A stretch of 64,000 nucleotides of DNA, taken from Streptomyces sp. DvalAA-43. GTDB lineage: Bacteria; Actinomycetota; Actinomycetes; Streptomycetales; Streptomycetaceae. The number at the start of each line of letters is the position of its first letter. The first letter of the stretch is position 1. The stretch covers positions 62,001 through 126,000 of the forward strand of contig NZ_FMBW01000074.1 of the NCBI RefSeq assembly GCF_900091725.1, in the 5' to 3' direction. Positions 1-8,996 of the stretch are shown here, piece after piece. The notes beneath the pieces are model-generated. The model searched no databases, was not told the DNA's origin, and saw nothing but the letters and a program-made list of their open reading frames with translations. The position numbers and the translations under genes are program-made.

Positions 1-375
1 GAGGACGCCGCGTGCGAGGGCGGCTCCCCGCAGGCCCTCCTCGACGCGCTCATCGAGGGACACATCGACTTCGCCCTCGACGACCGCCCCCTGATCACCC
101 TCCACGACCGTGAGCTGGACCGGCTCCGGGACGCCGACCGCAAGCGGGTCCGCCAGCTCCAGCGGCAGTACGTCGAGGTGTGGGTGGAGGTGGTCCGCGA
201 GATGTACCCGGACCTGCCCGAGCACGAGGCCCGCGCCGCCGTCCACGCCGTCTTCGGCCTGCTGAACTCGACCCCGCACCTGGGCCGCCCCGACGCCCGG
301 CCGGACCGCGCGGACACGGCGGCGCTGCTGCACCGGCTGGCGCGCGGGGCGTTCGAGGCGGCGGCCCGCGCGTAG
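1..375 (+). CDS. TetR-family transcriptional regulator, C-terminal part (5' end outside window)
   Basis: The frame is open from base 1 to the TAG at 373-375, so the window starts inside this gene. The 124 visible residues are helical and charged, with the run DRELDRLRDADRKR followed by a ligand-binding-like helix pair (EVVREMYPDLPEHEARAAVHAVFG). This fits the C-terminal dimerisation domain of TetR regulators. The DNA-binding helix-turn-helix would lie upstream and cannot be seen. Target and ligand are unknown. The gap to the next gene, 376-603, starts GC-only, passes through a short GTCTGCG-type low-complexity run near 400-440, and becomes AT-richer before the glycosyltransferase gene. Confidence 0.7.
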   Translation, partial: EDAACEGGSPQALLDALIEGHIDFALDDRPLITLHDRELDRLRDADRKRVRQLQRQYVEVWVEVVREMYPDLPEHEARAAVHAVFGLLNSTPHLGRPDARPDRADTAALLHRLARGAFEAAARA

Positions 376-603
376 GGCCGCGGCCGCGGCCGCATGCGAC
401 TACGTCTGCGCCTATGTCTACGTCTGCGCTTGCGCTTGCGTGATTTCCCGCCGGGCTTCGACTATATGAATTGATACGCAAGGGGAGAAGATTCGCTCAA
501 ATTCTCCCCCATTTCCTTTGCGCGGCTCCGTCCGTCGGAGTGTCGCGGCGATCCACAGGCATATGGTTTGAGTCGTCTCGCCCACGCCTGCTGGGGAATT
601 TAA

Positions 604-2151
604 ATGAAAACATGTCAGGTCTCGGTCGTGGTCCCCTGTTTCAACGAGGACGAGGTGATCGAGGCATTCCACCGCGAGCTGGTCTCCGCTCTCGAACCGA
701 CGCGGCAGACGTTCGAGATCTGTTATGTCGACGACGGAAGCAGCGACCGGACACGAGCCCGGATCGGCTCGCTCGCCACCGCGGACCGGCGGGTCCGCTT
801 CACCTCCTTCAGCCGCAATTTCGGCAAGGAGGCCGCCATGCTCGCCGGGCTGCGCATGTCCCGCGGCGACGCCGTCGTCCTCATGGACGCCGACCTCCAG
901 CACCCGCCGGAACTGCTGCCCCGCATGCTGGAGCTGCGCCGCCACGGCTACGACCAGGTCGTCGCCCGACGGGACCGGACCGGCGAGGGCGCCCTGCGCA
1001 CGCTGCTCAGCAGCGCCTACTACCGCGCCATGGGCCGGTGCATGGACGTGTCCGTCGTCGACGGCGAGGGCGACTTCAGGCTGTTGTCGCGCACCGCCGT
1101 GGACGCCGTGCTCGCACTGCCCGAGACCAACCGGTTCTCCAAGGGGATCTTCTCCTGGATCGGCTTCGACACCACCGCCTTCACCTACCGGAACGTCCGG
1201 CGGGCGGCGGGGAGTTCGAAATGGGGCGGCAGGCATCTGCTCAACTACGGGATCGACGGACTGATCTCCTTCAACAGCCGCCCGCTGCGCCTGGCCATCC
1301 ACGCCGGTCTCGCCCTCGCGCTGGCGGCGCTGGGGTACGCCCTGTGGATCATCGCCGGTGTCGCACTGCACGGGGTCGGCGTACCCGGCTACACCACCCT
1401 GCTGACCGCCGTCGTGGCGCTCGGCGGAATCCAGCTCGCCACCCTGGGCGTCATCGGTGAATACGTGGGACGCATCTACTGCGAATCCAAACGGCGGCCG
1501 CATTATGTGGTGCGGGAGACGAGCGAATCCCCGATGGTTTCCCTGAACGTGCCCCCGAATGTGCCCTTGGATGTTCCCCCGAATGTCTCCCCGGCTGTTC
1601 CCTCGGTTCTTCCTCCGGCGGGCACCGTTCCGGCGAATCCAATTCCGGAAGAGGAGGCCGTGCCGGTGGATGTCGTTCCGGTGGGTGCTGTTCCGGCGGG
1701 CGCCCGCGCCGGGGCGACCGCGCTCGGTGCCGCCAGGTCCCGTACCGCGCGGCAGTTCCTCACGTTCGCGTCGATCGGAATCGCCAACACGGCGGTGTAT
1801 CTGGCGGTGTACGCCTCGCTCAACACCCGGATCCCCTATCTCGCCGCCCATGTCCTCGGGTACGCGGTCAGTGTCGTGGGGTCCTTCCTGCTCAACTCGT
1901 ACCTCACCTGCCGTACGCGGCCGACCTGGCAGGCATTCCTCCGGTATCCCCTGTCGAGCGCGGCCAACCTCGTCCTCACCGGCGTCCTGCTCTCCCTCGC
2001 GGTGAGCGGGCTGGGCCTGGACAAGAACCTCGCCGCCGTGGCCGCGGGGCTCCTCGCCACACCGTTCTCGTTCCTGCTCGCCCGCTGGGCCATCGATTCC
2101 GGTGCGTCCCTGGCCGGCAGGCGTCCCTACGAAGGGCAGCACTGCGCATGA
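604..2151 (+). CDS. Membrane glycosyltransferase: GT2 domain fused to a GtrA-like domain
   Basis: This 515-residue protein joins two modules usually made as separate partners. Residues 1 to about 220 are a GT-A fold family 2 glycosyltransferase of the polyprenyl-phosphate sugar type, with VVPCFNE near the start, DDGS at 43-46 and the metal-binding DAD at 95-97. Two membrane helices follow at about 230-295, as in bactoprenol glucosyltransferases. Residues about 372-500 form a four-helix GtrA-like domain, proposed in that family to help move lipid-linked sugars across the membrane. Between them (about 305-365) lies a Val/Pro repeat linker of NVPP-type units. The ATG at 604 follows a GGGGAA ribosome site. 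The stop overlaps the next start by four bases, so the next membrane gene is co-translated. A role in cell-surface glycan modification is inferred from the family. Confidence 0.85.
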   Translation: MKTCQVSVVVPCFNEDEVIEAFHRELVSALEPTRQTFEICYVDDGSSDRTRARIGSLATADRRVRFTSFSRNFGKEAAMLAGLRMSRGDAVVLMDADLQHPPELLPRMLELRRHGYDQVVARRDRTGEGALRTLLSSAYYRAMGRCMDVSVVDGEGDFRLLSRTAVDAVLALPETNRFSKGIFSWIGFDTTAFTYRNVRRAAGSSKWGGRHLLNYGIDGLISFNSRPLRLAIHAGLALALAALGYALWIIAGVALHGVGVPGYTTLLTAVVALGGIQLATLGVIGEYVGRIYCESKRRPHYVVRETSESPMVSLNVPPNVPLDVPPNVSPAVPSVLPPAGTVPANPIPEEEAVPVDVVPVGAVPAGARAGATALGAARSRTARQFLTFASIGIANTAVYLAVYASLNTRIPYLAAHVLGYAVSVVGSFLLNSYLTCRTRPTWQAFLRYPLSSAANLVLTGVLLSLAVSGLGLDKNLAAVAAGLLATPFSFLLARWAIDSGASLAGRRPYEGQHCA

Positions 2152-3656
2152 CCGTGGACACGTCGAGGACCGCCGACGTACGGGAGGAGCGGGAGGGCGG
2201 GGTGTCCCCGTCGCCGGAGGAGCGGCCGGGAGCCGTGCGGCGGTGGCAGACGAGCCTGCCGGCGGCCCTCGCCCTGTTCCCGCTCGCCCTGCTCGGCGCG
2301 GCCTTCTGGATCGGCCGGCTGGTCCGCCCGGGAGCGGACGACTGGTGCTTCCTCCCGGTGGTGCGGGACGAGGGCGCCTCCGGGATGGTCGCGAAGTTCT
2401 ACCTCCACGACAACGGACGCGTGGCCAACGCCCTGCTGGTCGTCGCGTACGGGGTGTTCGGCGTCCCGGGCCAGCAGTGGTTCGCGCTGGTCAGCGGGGT
2501 GCTCATGGTCGGCATCCTCTGGGCGCTGACCGCCGCCGTGCTCGGCCGGGCCGGGCTGACCGCGCCGCGCGGGGTGGCGCTGCTGGTGGCCGCGGGGTGC
2601 GGGGCGGTCTTCTTCCTCGCGACGCCCGACACGTACAAGGCCTTCTACTGGCCCGCCAACTCCGTCTCGCACGCCGTCTCGCCGGTGCTGGCCTGCGCCG
2701 CCGTGATCCCGCTGCTGCGCGCGCGGACCCGCCGGGGGCAGATCTTCGCGGTGGCCGTCGCCCTCGTCGCCGGGGTCTTCATCGGAACGCTGTCCGAGGA
2801 GACGGCGGTCGTCGCGTGCGTGCTGCTCTGCACCACGCTGCTGCTGGGCCTGCGGGCCCTCCCCGGCCCCGGCAGGACCCTGGCGCGCCGCTGGTGCGCG
2901 GTCGCCCTCGCCGGGGTCCTGGCCGGGGCGGCCGTCCTGTACTTCTCACCCGGCGCGCACGCCCGGCGTGCACGGTTCGGCACCGACGCGGGCGCCGTGT
3001 TCGGCGCACAGGAACTGAACGCGGCGCTGCGGGCGTTCGGCGAGATCCTGGGGACGGTCCTCACGACCTGGCAGTACCTGGGGGCGCTCGCCGTCGGCGT
3101 GCTGCTCGGACTGGCGGTGCGCGGGGGCGGGCGCGCGCCGGAGGGATCCCTGCGGCGCAGGCCGGTGCTCCTGGTCCTCACCGGCCTCCTCGTCTTCCTG
3201 GTCTCCGGTTTCCTCTGCACCGTCATCACCTACCCGGCCTTCGGGACGGGCGTGGTGACCGCGGCCCGGGTCTGGGGCGACTTCCTCCTGGTGTACGTGC
3301 TGCTGCTGGCGGGCATCGGCGCCCTGCTGGGGCGGGGGCTGCGCGCCCGTCGGCGGGGGACCCGTACGGCGACGGCGGTGGCCGCCGCCGTATGCGCCCT
3401 GGCCTGCGTCGGCCTCGCCGTCCCGCTGTTCCGGCTGGGCACGCAGATGGAGGTGCGCGCCCAGCGCTGGGACCACCAGGACCGCTTCCTGAGGGAGGGG
3501 GCGGCGCGCGGCGCCCAGGTCCTCCCGTACACCCCCGTGTCGGTCAGCAGGATGCTGGAGCCGTTCGGGAACCACGGGCGACGGCCCTGGCCGGCGCAGT
3601 GCGTCGCCAGGTACTACCGCCTGGAGAAGGTCACGTACGCGCCCCGGCCTCGCTGA
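2148..3656 (+). CDS. Polytopic membrane protein, DUF6056-like (glycosyltransferase-associated)
   Basis: This 502-residue protein has roughly ten hydrophobic segments. Its first extracytoplasmic loop carries GADDWCF and a conserved-looking HDNGRVAN stretch, resembling the DUF6056 proteins often annotated in Streptomyces as hypothetical or glucosyltransferase-like. It starts inside the stop of the GT2-GtrA gene (ATGA), so the two are translationally coupled. Such multi-pass proteins beside polyprenyl-phosphate glycosyltransferases are often GT-C enzymes or accessories that move the lipid-linked sugar to a surface acceptor. No catalytic motif can be assigned, so that role is inference. The acidic pair in the first loop would fit a GT-C active site. 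Confidence 0.7.
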   Translation: MTVDTSRTADVREEREGGVSPSPEERPGAVRRWQTSLPAALALFPLALLGAAFWIGRLVRPGADDWCFLPVVRDEGASGMVAKFYLHDNGRVANALLVVAYGVFGVPGQQWFALVSGVLMVGILWALTAAVLGRAGLTAPRGVALLVAAGCGAVFFLATPDTYKAFYWPANSVSHAVSPVLACAAVIPLLRARTRRGQIFAVAVALVAGVFIGTLSEETAVVACVLLCTTLLLGLRALPGPGRTLARRWCAVALAGVLAGAAVLYFSPGAHARRARFGTDAGAVFGAQELNAALRAFGEILGTVLTTWQYLGALAVGVLLGLAVRGGGRAPEGSLRRRPVLLVLTGLLVFLVSGFLCTVITYPAFGTGVVTAARVWGDFLLVYVLLLAGIGALLGRGLRARRRGTRTATAVAAAVCALACVGLAVPLFRLGTQMEVRAQRWDHQDRFLREGAARGAQVLPYTPVSVSRMLEPFGNHGRRPWPAQCVARYYRLEKVTYAPRPR

Positions 3657-3731
3657 CCGGCGAGCCCGCCCGACCGGGCGGTCGGGCCATACACCCGGCA
3701 CACTGCGCACATCTGACGGCACAATGGGTTC

Positions 3732-4517
3732 ATGCCGATACCCAGCCGTGCCGCCCTCGTCGAACACCTCGTCCGTACGCGTATAGCCGGAGACGTCGCC
3801 ACACCGCGCGACAACAACCTCTCCCACTACCGCAAGCTCGCCAACGGCGACCGCCACTACTGGCTGGGGCTGGAGCTCGGGGACCGGTGGTGCGACGAGC
3901 AGGACGTACTGGCGGTGATGGCCGAGCGCTGCGGGGTCAGCGACGACCCGGAGCACCGGTTCGGGCAGGACACCATCGACCCGGAGCTGACCGTCGACGC
4001 CCTGGAGCGGATGGCGGCGCGGCTGCGGAAGGCGGTGGCGGGCGCGGAGCGGGTGCTGTTCGCGACCGGGCACCCGGGCGGGCTCCTCGATGTGCACCGG
4101 CAGACCGCGGCCGCGCTGCGGGCCGCCGGATGCGAGATCGTGGTGATTCCCTCGGGGCTGGTCGCCGACGAGGGCATGGTGTTCCAGTTCGCGGACGTCG
4201 CGGTGCAGGAGCGCGGCGCGACCCTCTGGCACACGCACTCGCCCGCCCCGATGGCCGCGATCCTGGACGGCCTGGAGCGCGAGGGCCGCCCGCTGCCGGA
4301 CCTGGTCGTCGCCGACCACGGCTGGGCGGGGTGCGCGGCGCAGCGCGGTCTTGACGCGGTGGGGTACGCGGACTGCAACGACCCGGCGCTCTTCCTCGGC
4401 GAGGCGGAGGGGACGCTCCAGGTGGCCGTCCCGCTGGACGACCACGTACTGGACCCGCGGTTCTACGACCCGATGACGGAGTACCTGCTGGACGCGGCGG
4501 GGCTGACCCAGGGCTGA
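3732..4517 (+). CDS. Phosphatase-family protein (Pfam 'Phosphatase', PF15698-like)
   Basis: This 261-residue cytosolic protein matches a family common in actinobacteria and annotated simply as phosphatase. Visible features are the N-terminal DNNLSHYRKLANGDRHYWLGLELGD region, a Rossmann-like VLFATGHPGG segment near residue 113, and a late LVVADHGWAGCAAQ stretch with DCNDPALFLGEA after it. It has no signal peptide or membrane helix. It stands alone, 75 bases after the membrane gene and ahead of the converging CDF gene. The substrate is unknown. Confidence 0.7.
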   Translation: MPIPSRAALVEHLVRTRIAGDVATPRDNNLSHYRKLANGDRHYWLGLELGDRWCDEQDVLAVMAERCGVSDDPEHRFGQDTIDPELTVDALERMAARLRKAVAGAERVLFATGHPGGLLDVHRQTAAALRAAGCEIVVIPSGLVADEGMVFQFADVAVQERGATLWHTHSPAPMAAILDGLEREGRPLPDLVVADHGWAGCAAQRGLDAVGYADCNDPALFLGEAEGTLQVAVPLDDHVLDPRFYDPMTEYLLDAAGLTQG

Positions 4518-4530
4518 TCCGGGCCGTGCG

Positions 4531-4570
4531 GTGCGGTCCGGTCCGGTCCGGTGCGGTCCGGTCCGGTCCG
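4531..4570. repeat. Tandem 20-bp repeat built on GGTCC pentamers
   Basis: Two exact 20-bp units (4531-4550 and 4551-4570) lie between the convergent phosphatase and CDF genes. Each is built from GGTCC/GGTGC pentamers. The run occupies the spot where a bidirectional terminator would be expected. No clear hairpin is formed. Confidence 0.85.
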
Positions 4571-4577
4571 GCCCGGA

Positions 4578-5552
4578 TCAGGCCGGGCCGCGCCGCCGCT
4601 GCCGCAGGCCCGGGGTCGGGTCCAGGTACACCCGGCGGACCGACGGATAGCGCTCCCGCAGCTGCTCCTCCGCCTCCTCGCACGCCCACTCGATCTGGTC
4701 GGCGGTCGAGGCGTCCCGGAAGTCGATCTTCGCGGCGATCAGGATCTCGGACGGGCCCTGGATGAGCGTGGTGAGTTCCAGTACGTCGATGATGTGCGGG
4801 ACCGAGAGCAGTTCCTCGCGGATGCCGGCCCGCATCGGCTCCGGCACCGGACGGCCGATCAGCAGCTGGGCGTTGGACCGGCCCAGCACCCAGGCGACGT
4901 ACACCAGCAGCAGACCGATCAGGATCGACGCGATGCCGTCCCAGACCCCCGAGCCGGTCAGCTGGCCGCCGAGCAGTCCGCCCGCGGCGAGCAGCAGACC
5001 CGCCAGCGCCGCCGAGTCCTCCATCACCACGGCCTTGACCGCGGTGTCGGGGGTGTGGCGGAAGTAGTGCCCGACGGGCGCCCGCAGCCGCGCGGCCTCG
5101 CCGCGGACCTGCCGGAGCCCGGTCCGCAGCGAGTAGCCCTCCAGCAGGAAGGCGACCGCGAGCACGAGGTAGGAGACGAGCGGATCGCCGAGCTCCTCGC
5201 CCGCCGCGAGGGTGTGGACGCCGTCGTAGACGGAGAAGACCGCGCCGCCGACGAACGTGGCCACGGAGGCGAGCATCGCCCAGATGTAGCGCTCGGGGCC
5301 GTAGCCCAGCGGGTGTTCCTCGTCCGCGGGCTTCCCGCTGCGTCTCAGCGCGGTGAGCAGCAGCAGTTCGGTGACCGTGTCGGCGACCGAGTGCGCCGCC
5401 TCGGAGAGCATCGCGCTCGATCCGCTGATCAGCCCGGCGACGGCCTTCGCCACGGCGATGCCGAGATTGGCGGCCGCCGCGACGATCACCGTGAACGTGG
5501 ACTCCCCACCACCGGTCGCACCGGTCGCGTCGCTCGTCGTCTCGTCGCTCAT
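4578..5552 (-). CDS. Cation diffusion facilitator (CDF) family metal transporter
   Basis: Starting at the ATG at 5552 the protein is 324 residues. It has the six-helix CDF membrane core, including SEAAHSVADTVTE in helix 2 (the S-x2-H-x3-D metal-site type) and a second acidic/His site in helix 5 (HTPDTAVKAVVMEDSAA), then a cytoplasmic C-terminal domain ending in Arg-rich residues. CDF proteins export Zn2+, Mn2+, Fe2+ or Co2+ in exchange for protons. The frame stays open upstream to 5984, but that extension is Pro/Arg-rich and overlaps the thioesterase gene, so the internal ATG is preferred. The metal cannot be read from sequence. Confidence 0.85.
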   Translation of the reverse strand: MSDETTSDATGATGGGESTFTVIVAAAANLGIAVAKAVAGLISGSSAMLSEAAHSVADTVTELLLLTALRRSGKPADEEHPLGYGPERYIWAMLASVATFVGGAVFSVYDGVHTLAAGEELGDPLVSYLVLAVAFLLEGYSLRTGLRQVRGEAARLRAPVGHYFRHTPDTAVKAVVMEDSAALAGLLLAAGGLLGGQLTGSGVWDGIASILIGLLLVYVAWVLGRSNAQLLIGRPVPEPMRAGIREELLSVPHIIDVLELTTLIQGPSEILIAAKIDFRDASTADQIEWACEEAEEQLRERYPSVRRVYLDPTPGLRQRRRGPA

Positions 5553-5596
5553 GGTGGGGAGTATGTCCGAACCGGCGCCGAGCGGCCCGTCGGCGC

Positions 5597-5640
5597 GGGG
5601 CGCGTCGGTCCCGGGTACGGGGCGCGTCGGTCCCGGGTAC
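5597..5640. repeat. 22-bp tandem repeat, two exact copies
   Basis: Two perfect 22-bp units (5597-5618 and 5619-5640), each containing GCGTCGGTCCCGGG, lie between the thioesterase stop and the CDF start. They would lie in the leader of the CDF gene. No function is evident. Confidence 0.9.
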
Positions 5641-5656
5641 GGGCCGCGACGCGCGG

Positions 5657-6532
5657 TCAGTCCCGGGGGACGCGGACCACGCCCTCCTGGATGACGGTGA
5701 TCGCCAGCCGGCCGTCCTGGGTGTGGATCCGGGCCTGGCCGAGCCCGCGCCCACCGGAGGCGGACGGCGACTCCTGGTCGTACAGCAGCCATTCGTCGGC
5801 CCGGAACGGCCGGTGGAACCACATCGCGTGGTCCAGGCTCGCGCCGACCACGTCGCCGACCGCCCAGCCCCCGCGCCCGTGGGCGAGGAGCACCGAGTCC
5901 AGCAGCGTCATGTCGGAGACGTACGTCGCCATGCAGACATGGAGCAGCGGATCGTCCGCGAGCTTGCCGTTGGTGCGGAACCACACCTGGGAGCGGGGCT
6001 CGCGCGGTTCGCCGACGCTGGCGAAGGGCGGGGCGTCCACGTACCGCAGGTCGACCGCGGCCCGCGCCTCGATCAGCCGGTCCACGACCCCCGGCTCGCT
6101 GAAGCGGTCCGCGTACCGGGGCAGCAGCTGCGCCGCCGTGGGCAGCGTCTCCGGGTCCGGGGCGGGCGGCATGGCCGCCTGGTGCTCCAGGCCCTCCTCG
6201 TACGTCTGGAACGAGGCCGAGAGGTGGAAGATCGGCTGGCCGTGCTGGACGGCGACGACCCGGCGGGTGGTGAAGGAGCGGCCGTCGCGGATGCGGTCGA
6301 CGCTGTAGACGATCGGCGCGCCCGGATCGCCCATCCGCAGGAAGTACGAATGCAGCGAGTGTGCGGTCCGGTCGGCGGGGACGGTGCGGCCCGCGGCGAC
6401 CAGGGCCTGGGCCGCGACCTGGCCGCCGAAGACGCGGGGCACGAGGGCCGAACGGCTGGTGCCCCGGAAGATGTCCCGCTCGATCTGCTCCAGGTCGAGC
6501 AGATCGAGCAGGGAGTCGAGTGCTGCGCTCAT
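5657..6532 (-). CDS. tesB: Acyl-CoA thioesterase II (TesB family)
   Basis: This 291-residue protein has the double hot-dog architecture of TesB. The N-terminal half has VFGGQVAAQALVAAGRTV and FLRMGDPGAPIVYSVDRIRDG; the C-terminal half has SLDHAMWFHRPFRADEWLLYD and an active-site-like QESPSASGGRGL. TesB hydrolyses medium and long acyl-CoA to free acid and CoA. It lies 19 bases downstream of an acyl-CoA dehydrogenase gene on the same strand, so the two are probably one transcript serving fatty-acyl turnover. The length is normal and the protein intact. Confidence 0.9.
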   Translation of the reverse strand: MSAALDSLLDLLDLEQIERDIFRGTSRSALVPRVFGGQVAAQALVAAGRTVPADRTAHSLHSYFLRMGDPGAPIVYSVDRIRDGRSFTTRRVVAVQHGQPIFHLSASFQTYEEGLEHQAAMPPAPDPETLPTAAQLLPRYADRFSEPGVVDRLIEARAAVDLRYVDAPPFASVGEPREPRSQVWFRTNGKLADDPLLHVCMATYVSDMTLLDSVLLAHGRGGWAVGDVVGASLDHAMWFHRPFRADEWLLYDQESPSASGGRGLGQARIHTQDGRLAITVIQEGVVRVPRD

Positions 6533-6551
6533 GGGACGAACGTAGCCGCTC

Positions 6552-7709
6552 TCACAGGCCCATGGACTTGGCGATGATCGACTTCATGACCTCGCTGGTG
6601 CCGCCGTAGATGCGGTTGACCCGGTTGTCCGCGTACAGGCGGGCGATCGGGTACTCGTTCATGTAGCCGTAGCCGCCGTGCAGCTGGAGGCAGCGGTCGA
6701 TGACGCGGTGCGCGACCTCGGTGCAGAACAGCTTCGCGGAGGCGGCCTCGGCGGCGGTCAGCTCACCGGCGTCATGGGCCTCGATGGCGCGGTCGCAGAC
6801 GGCCTCGGCGGCGTCCACCTCGGCCTGGCAGGCGGCCAGCTCGAACTTGGTGTTCTGGAAGGACGCGACGGTCTTGCCGAAGACGGTGCGCTCGCTCACG
6901 TACTGCTGGGCGAACCGGACGGCCGCCTTGGCCTGGGCGTACGCGCCGACGGCGATGCCGAGGCGCTCCTGCGGGAGGTTCTGGCCGAGGTAGGAGAAGC
7001 CCTTGTTCTCCTCGCCGAGGAGGTCCTCGACCGGCACCTTGACGTCGACGAAGGCCAGCTCGGCGGTGTCGGAGGTGCGCAGGCCCAGCTTGTCGAGCTT
7101 GCGGCCGACCGAGTAGCCCTCGGCCTTGGTGTCGACGACGAGCAGCGAGATGCCGTGCCGGCGGTCGTCCGCCCTGGGCGCGTCGGTGCGGGCGCAGACG
7201 ATGACCCGGTCGGCGTGGACGCCACCGGTGATGAAGGTCTTGGCGCCGTTGAGGACGTAGTGCGTGCCGTCCTCGGAGAGCTTGGCGGTGGTCTTCATGC
7301 CGGCCAGGTCGGAACCGGTGCCCGGCTCGGTCATGGCGATGGCGTACATCGACTTGCCGGTGACGAAGTCCGGCAGCCAGCGCTTCTTCTGCTCCTCGGT
7401 GGCATACGCCTTGATGTACGGCAGGCAGAGCAGCACATGGACGCCGGAGCCGCCGAAGTTGACGGCCGCGCGGGCGCACTCCTCGGAGATGATCGCCTCG
7501 AACTTGAAGGACTCGACCCCGGCGCCGCCGTACTCCTCCGGCACCTCGATGCCGAATATGCCCAGCTCGGCGAGCTTGTAGTAGAAGTCGCGGGGGACCT
7601 GGCCGGCCGCGAACCACTCGTCGTAGACGGGGGCGACCTCGGCCTCGATGAAGGCGCGGATGGTCTCCCGGAACGCCTCGTGGTCCTCGTTGAATACCGT
7701 ACGGCGCAC
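6552..7709 (-). CDS. Acyl-CoA dehydrogenase
   Basis: This 385-residue protein is a complete flavin-dependent acyl-CoA dehydrogenase. It has the substrate/FAD signature AMTEPGTGSDLAGM, the FAD-binding QLHGGYGYMNEYPIARLYAD and the C-terminal RIYGGTSEVMK. The enzyme oxidises an acyl-CoA to the trans-2-enoyl-CoA in beta-oxidation or amino-acid breakdown. The expected Glu of the common IYEGT motif is Gly here, as in subfamilies where the catalytic base sits elsewhere. It heads a probable operon with tesB. A palindrome with an AAGCGCTT core, typical of TetR-type operators, lies about 45-60 bases upstream. Confidence 0.92.
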   Translation of the reverse strand: MRRTVFNEDHEAFRETIRAFIEAEVAPVYDEWFAAGQVPRDFYYKLAELGIFGIEVPEEYGGAGVESFKFEAIISEECARAAVNFGGSGVHVLLCLPYIKAYATEEQKKRWLPDFVTGKSMYAIAMTEPGTGSDLAGMKTTAKLSEDGTHYVLNGAKTFITGGVHADRVIVCARTDAPRADDRRHGISLLVVDTKAEGYSVGRKLDKLGLRTSDTAELAFVDVKVPVEDLLGEENKGFSYLGQNLPQERLGIAVGAYAQAKAAVRFAQQYVSERTVFGKTVASFQNTKFELAACQAEVDAAEAVCDRAIEAHDAGELTAAEAASAKLFCTEVAHRVIDRCLQLHGGYGYMNEYPIARLYADNRVNRIYGGTSEVMKSIIAKSMGL

Positions 7710-7753
7710 GGGATGCCTCCTTGGTCGGCTTCGGGCGAGTTCTCGGCCGGACT

Positions 7754-7771
7754 GGCTAAGCGCTTGCTCAG
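7754..7771. promoter_or_regulatory. Palindromic operator-like site upstream of the acyl-CoA dehydrogenase
   Basis: The near-palindrome GGCTAAGCGCTTGCTCAG is centred on AAGCGCTT, 45-62 bases before the dehydrogenase start. Sites of this form are typical for TetR regulators of acyl-CoA metabolism in actinobacteria. The cognate regulator is not identified. Confidence 0.45.
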
Positions 7772-7860
7772 ATGTGTTCCGAAGTTACCCGGGGGTCACC
7801 GGCGCTGTCCAGGGTGATGCGCAGCACGCCCGCGCGGCCTACGGGAGCGGACGCGCGAAA

Positions 7861-7889
7861 GTCCTCCCCGGCCACCGGCCGGGGAGGAC
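7861..7889 (-). terminator. Hairpin terminator after the I36 inhibitor gene
   Basis: A perfect 13-bp stem (GTCCTCCCCGGCC and its complement) with a 3-base loop lies 22 bases downstream of the stop of the leftward I36-type gene. It also insulates the dehydrogenase promoter. No U-tract follows, as is usual in Streptomyces. Confidence 0.7.
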
Positions 7890-7911
7890 TCTCGGGTGTG
7901 CGGCCCGCCGC

Positions 7912-8301
7912 CTACTGCGGCTTGAAGGAGCGGATCTGGTAGTCGCCCTGGAGGTTGCCGCCGTTTCCGGCGGCGGTGGATCCGACCCGGGAGTTGTAGT
8001 TGGTCTTGGTGTAGTACTGCACGCGGTGCCCGGTCGCGTTCCACACGGAGCGGACGTTCTGGCCGCGCTGGATGAACGAGCAGTCGTCGGCGGTATTCGC
8101 CCGCTGCTTGTCCGACCACTGGCAGCGGGTGCCACCTCCGTTCCAGTCGCTGTAGATACAGAAATATCCGGGGCTGCAGCTGTAGGAAGCCCTGGCGCTC
8201 CCGACGGCGGCGTTCTCGGCGGACGCGGCGGCGACGGGCCCGGCTCCGAGCCCCAGGGCCAAGGCGATCGAGGTGACGGTGAGCGCGCTGATGCGGTGCA
8301 T
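7912..8301 (-). CDS. Secreted peptidase inhibitor family I36-like protein
   Basis: From the ATG at 8301 the protein is 129 residues with a signal peptide (hydrophobic TSIALALGLGAGPVAAASA). The mature part has SPGYFCIYSDWNGGGTRCQW, a short Cys-containing beta/gamma-crystallin-like fold as in SMPI-type metalloproteinase inhibitors (I36). The start is chosen over an upstream in-frame ATG because AGGAGAAGAGG precedes it and the signal peptide then begins at residue 1. These small secreted proteins are abundant in Streptomyces; real inhibitory activity is unproven. It is a single-gene transcript with its own terminator. Confidence 0.8.
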   Translation of the reverse strand: MHRISALTVTSIALALGLGAGPVAAASAENAAVGSARASYSCSPGYFCIYSDWNGGGTRCQWSDKQRANTADDCSFIQRGQNVRSVWNATGHRVQYYTKTNYNSRVGSTAAGNGGNLQGDYQIRSFKPQ

Positions 8302-8996
8302 GGCGAAAACCTCTTCTCCTGACGGTGACCAGGGCCCCGCGCCCTGGTCATCAGCAGCGTGGCACGGCCGCGACCTGCGCAGACAGGCGGAATCAGGGGC
8401 GCTCGAAGCCTGCTTCCGAGGTCGCGGCACTCCTGTGCGCACCGGCGCGAACGCCCGTACCGCGTGATCGGTGCCGGAAGCCCCGCGCCGGGTGCCGAGG
8501 TGCGTCGACAGGAGCGCATCGCCAGGGCCGGGTCACCCGTGGCGCCTCGCCCGGAGCCTTCCGCACGCGGCGCCCCGCACGCTGTTCGCGCAGGTCACGC
8601 GGCGGTCGCACGGGGGAGCGGTGACGACCCGTGAACTGTGCGACGGCGCGGCCGACCGCGCGTGTGCCACAGGGATCACGCCAAGCGCACACCCATCCAT
8701 CATATGACTAATGGTCATTTTTCTTTCAGCTGGTGTTGCTGCGGGAAATGAGCTGGATGAAGGGCCTGAGCAGGCCGACACAGGCGAGAAGGACGGTTCC
8801 GCATCCGTCCGGCGCATCCGGTCCGACCGCGAGTTCCGCGAGCACCGCGCGCCACATCACATGAATCTGCGGACCACACCGAACGAACCAGGGCCACTCC
8901 CGACACCCGGGCCGGTCCGCGGCACCGACTCCGCGGACCCATCGGTCGATCCGTGAGCTGCCCCACCGTGCCGGAACCACGACACACGGAGGTCCC
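8302..8996. other. 695-bp intergenic region, no convincing gene
   Basis: This gap separates the leftward I36 gene from the rightward lanthipeptide cluster. Short open frames exist on both strands near 8711-8998, but none has a ribosome site, codon bias or recognisable product. An AT-rich patch near 8700-8735 contains ATGAC-TAATG-GTCAT, a small inverted repeat that could mark a promoter or operator. The last 20 bases carry the GGAGG of the first lan gene. Cluster regulation, if local, should be encoded here. Confidence 0.5.

Noticed and set aside
2946..4445. A long open frame antisense to the DUF6056-like and phosphatase genes
   Set aside because: High-GC DNA produces long antisense frames. 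Its composition is Gln/Arg/Gly-rich and it crosses two well-supported genes.
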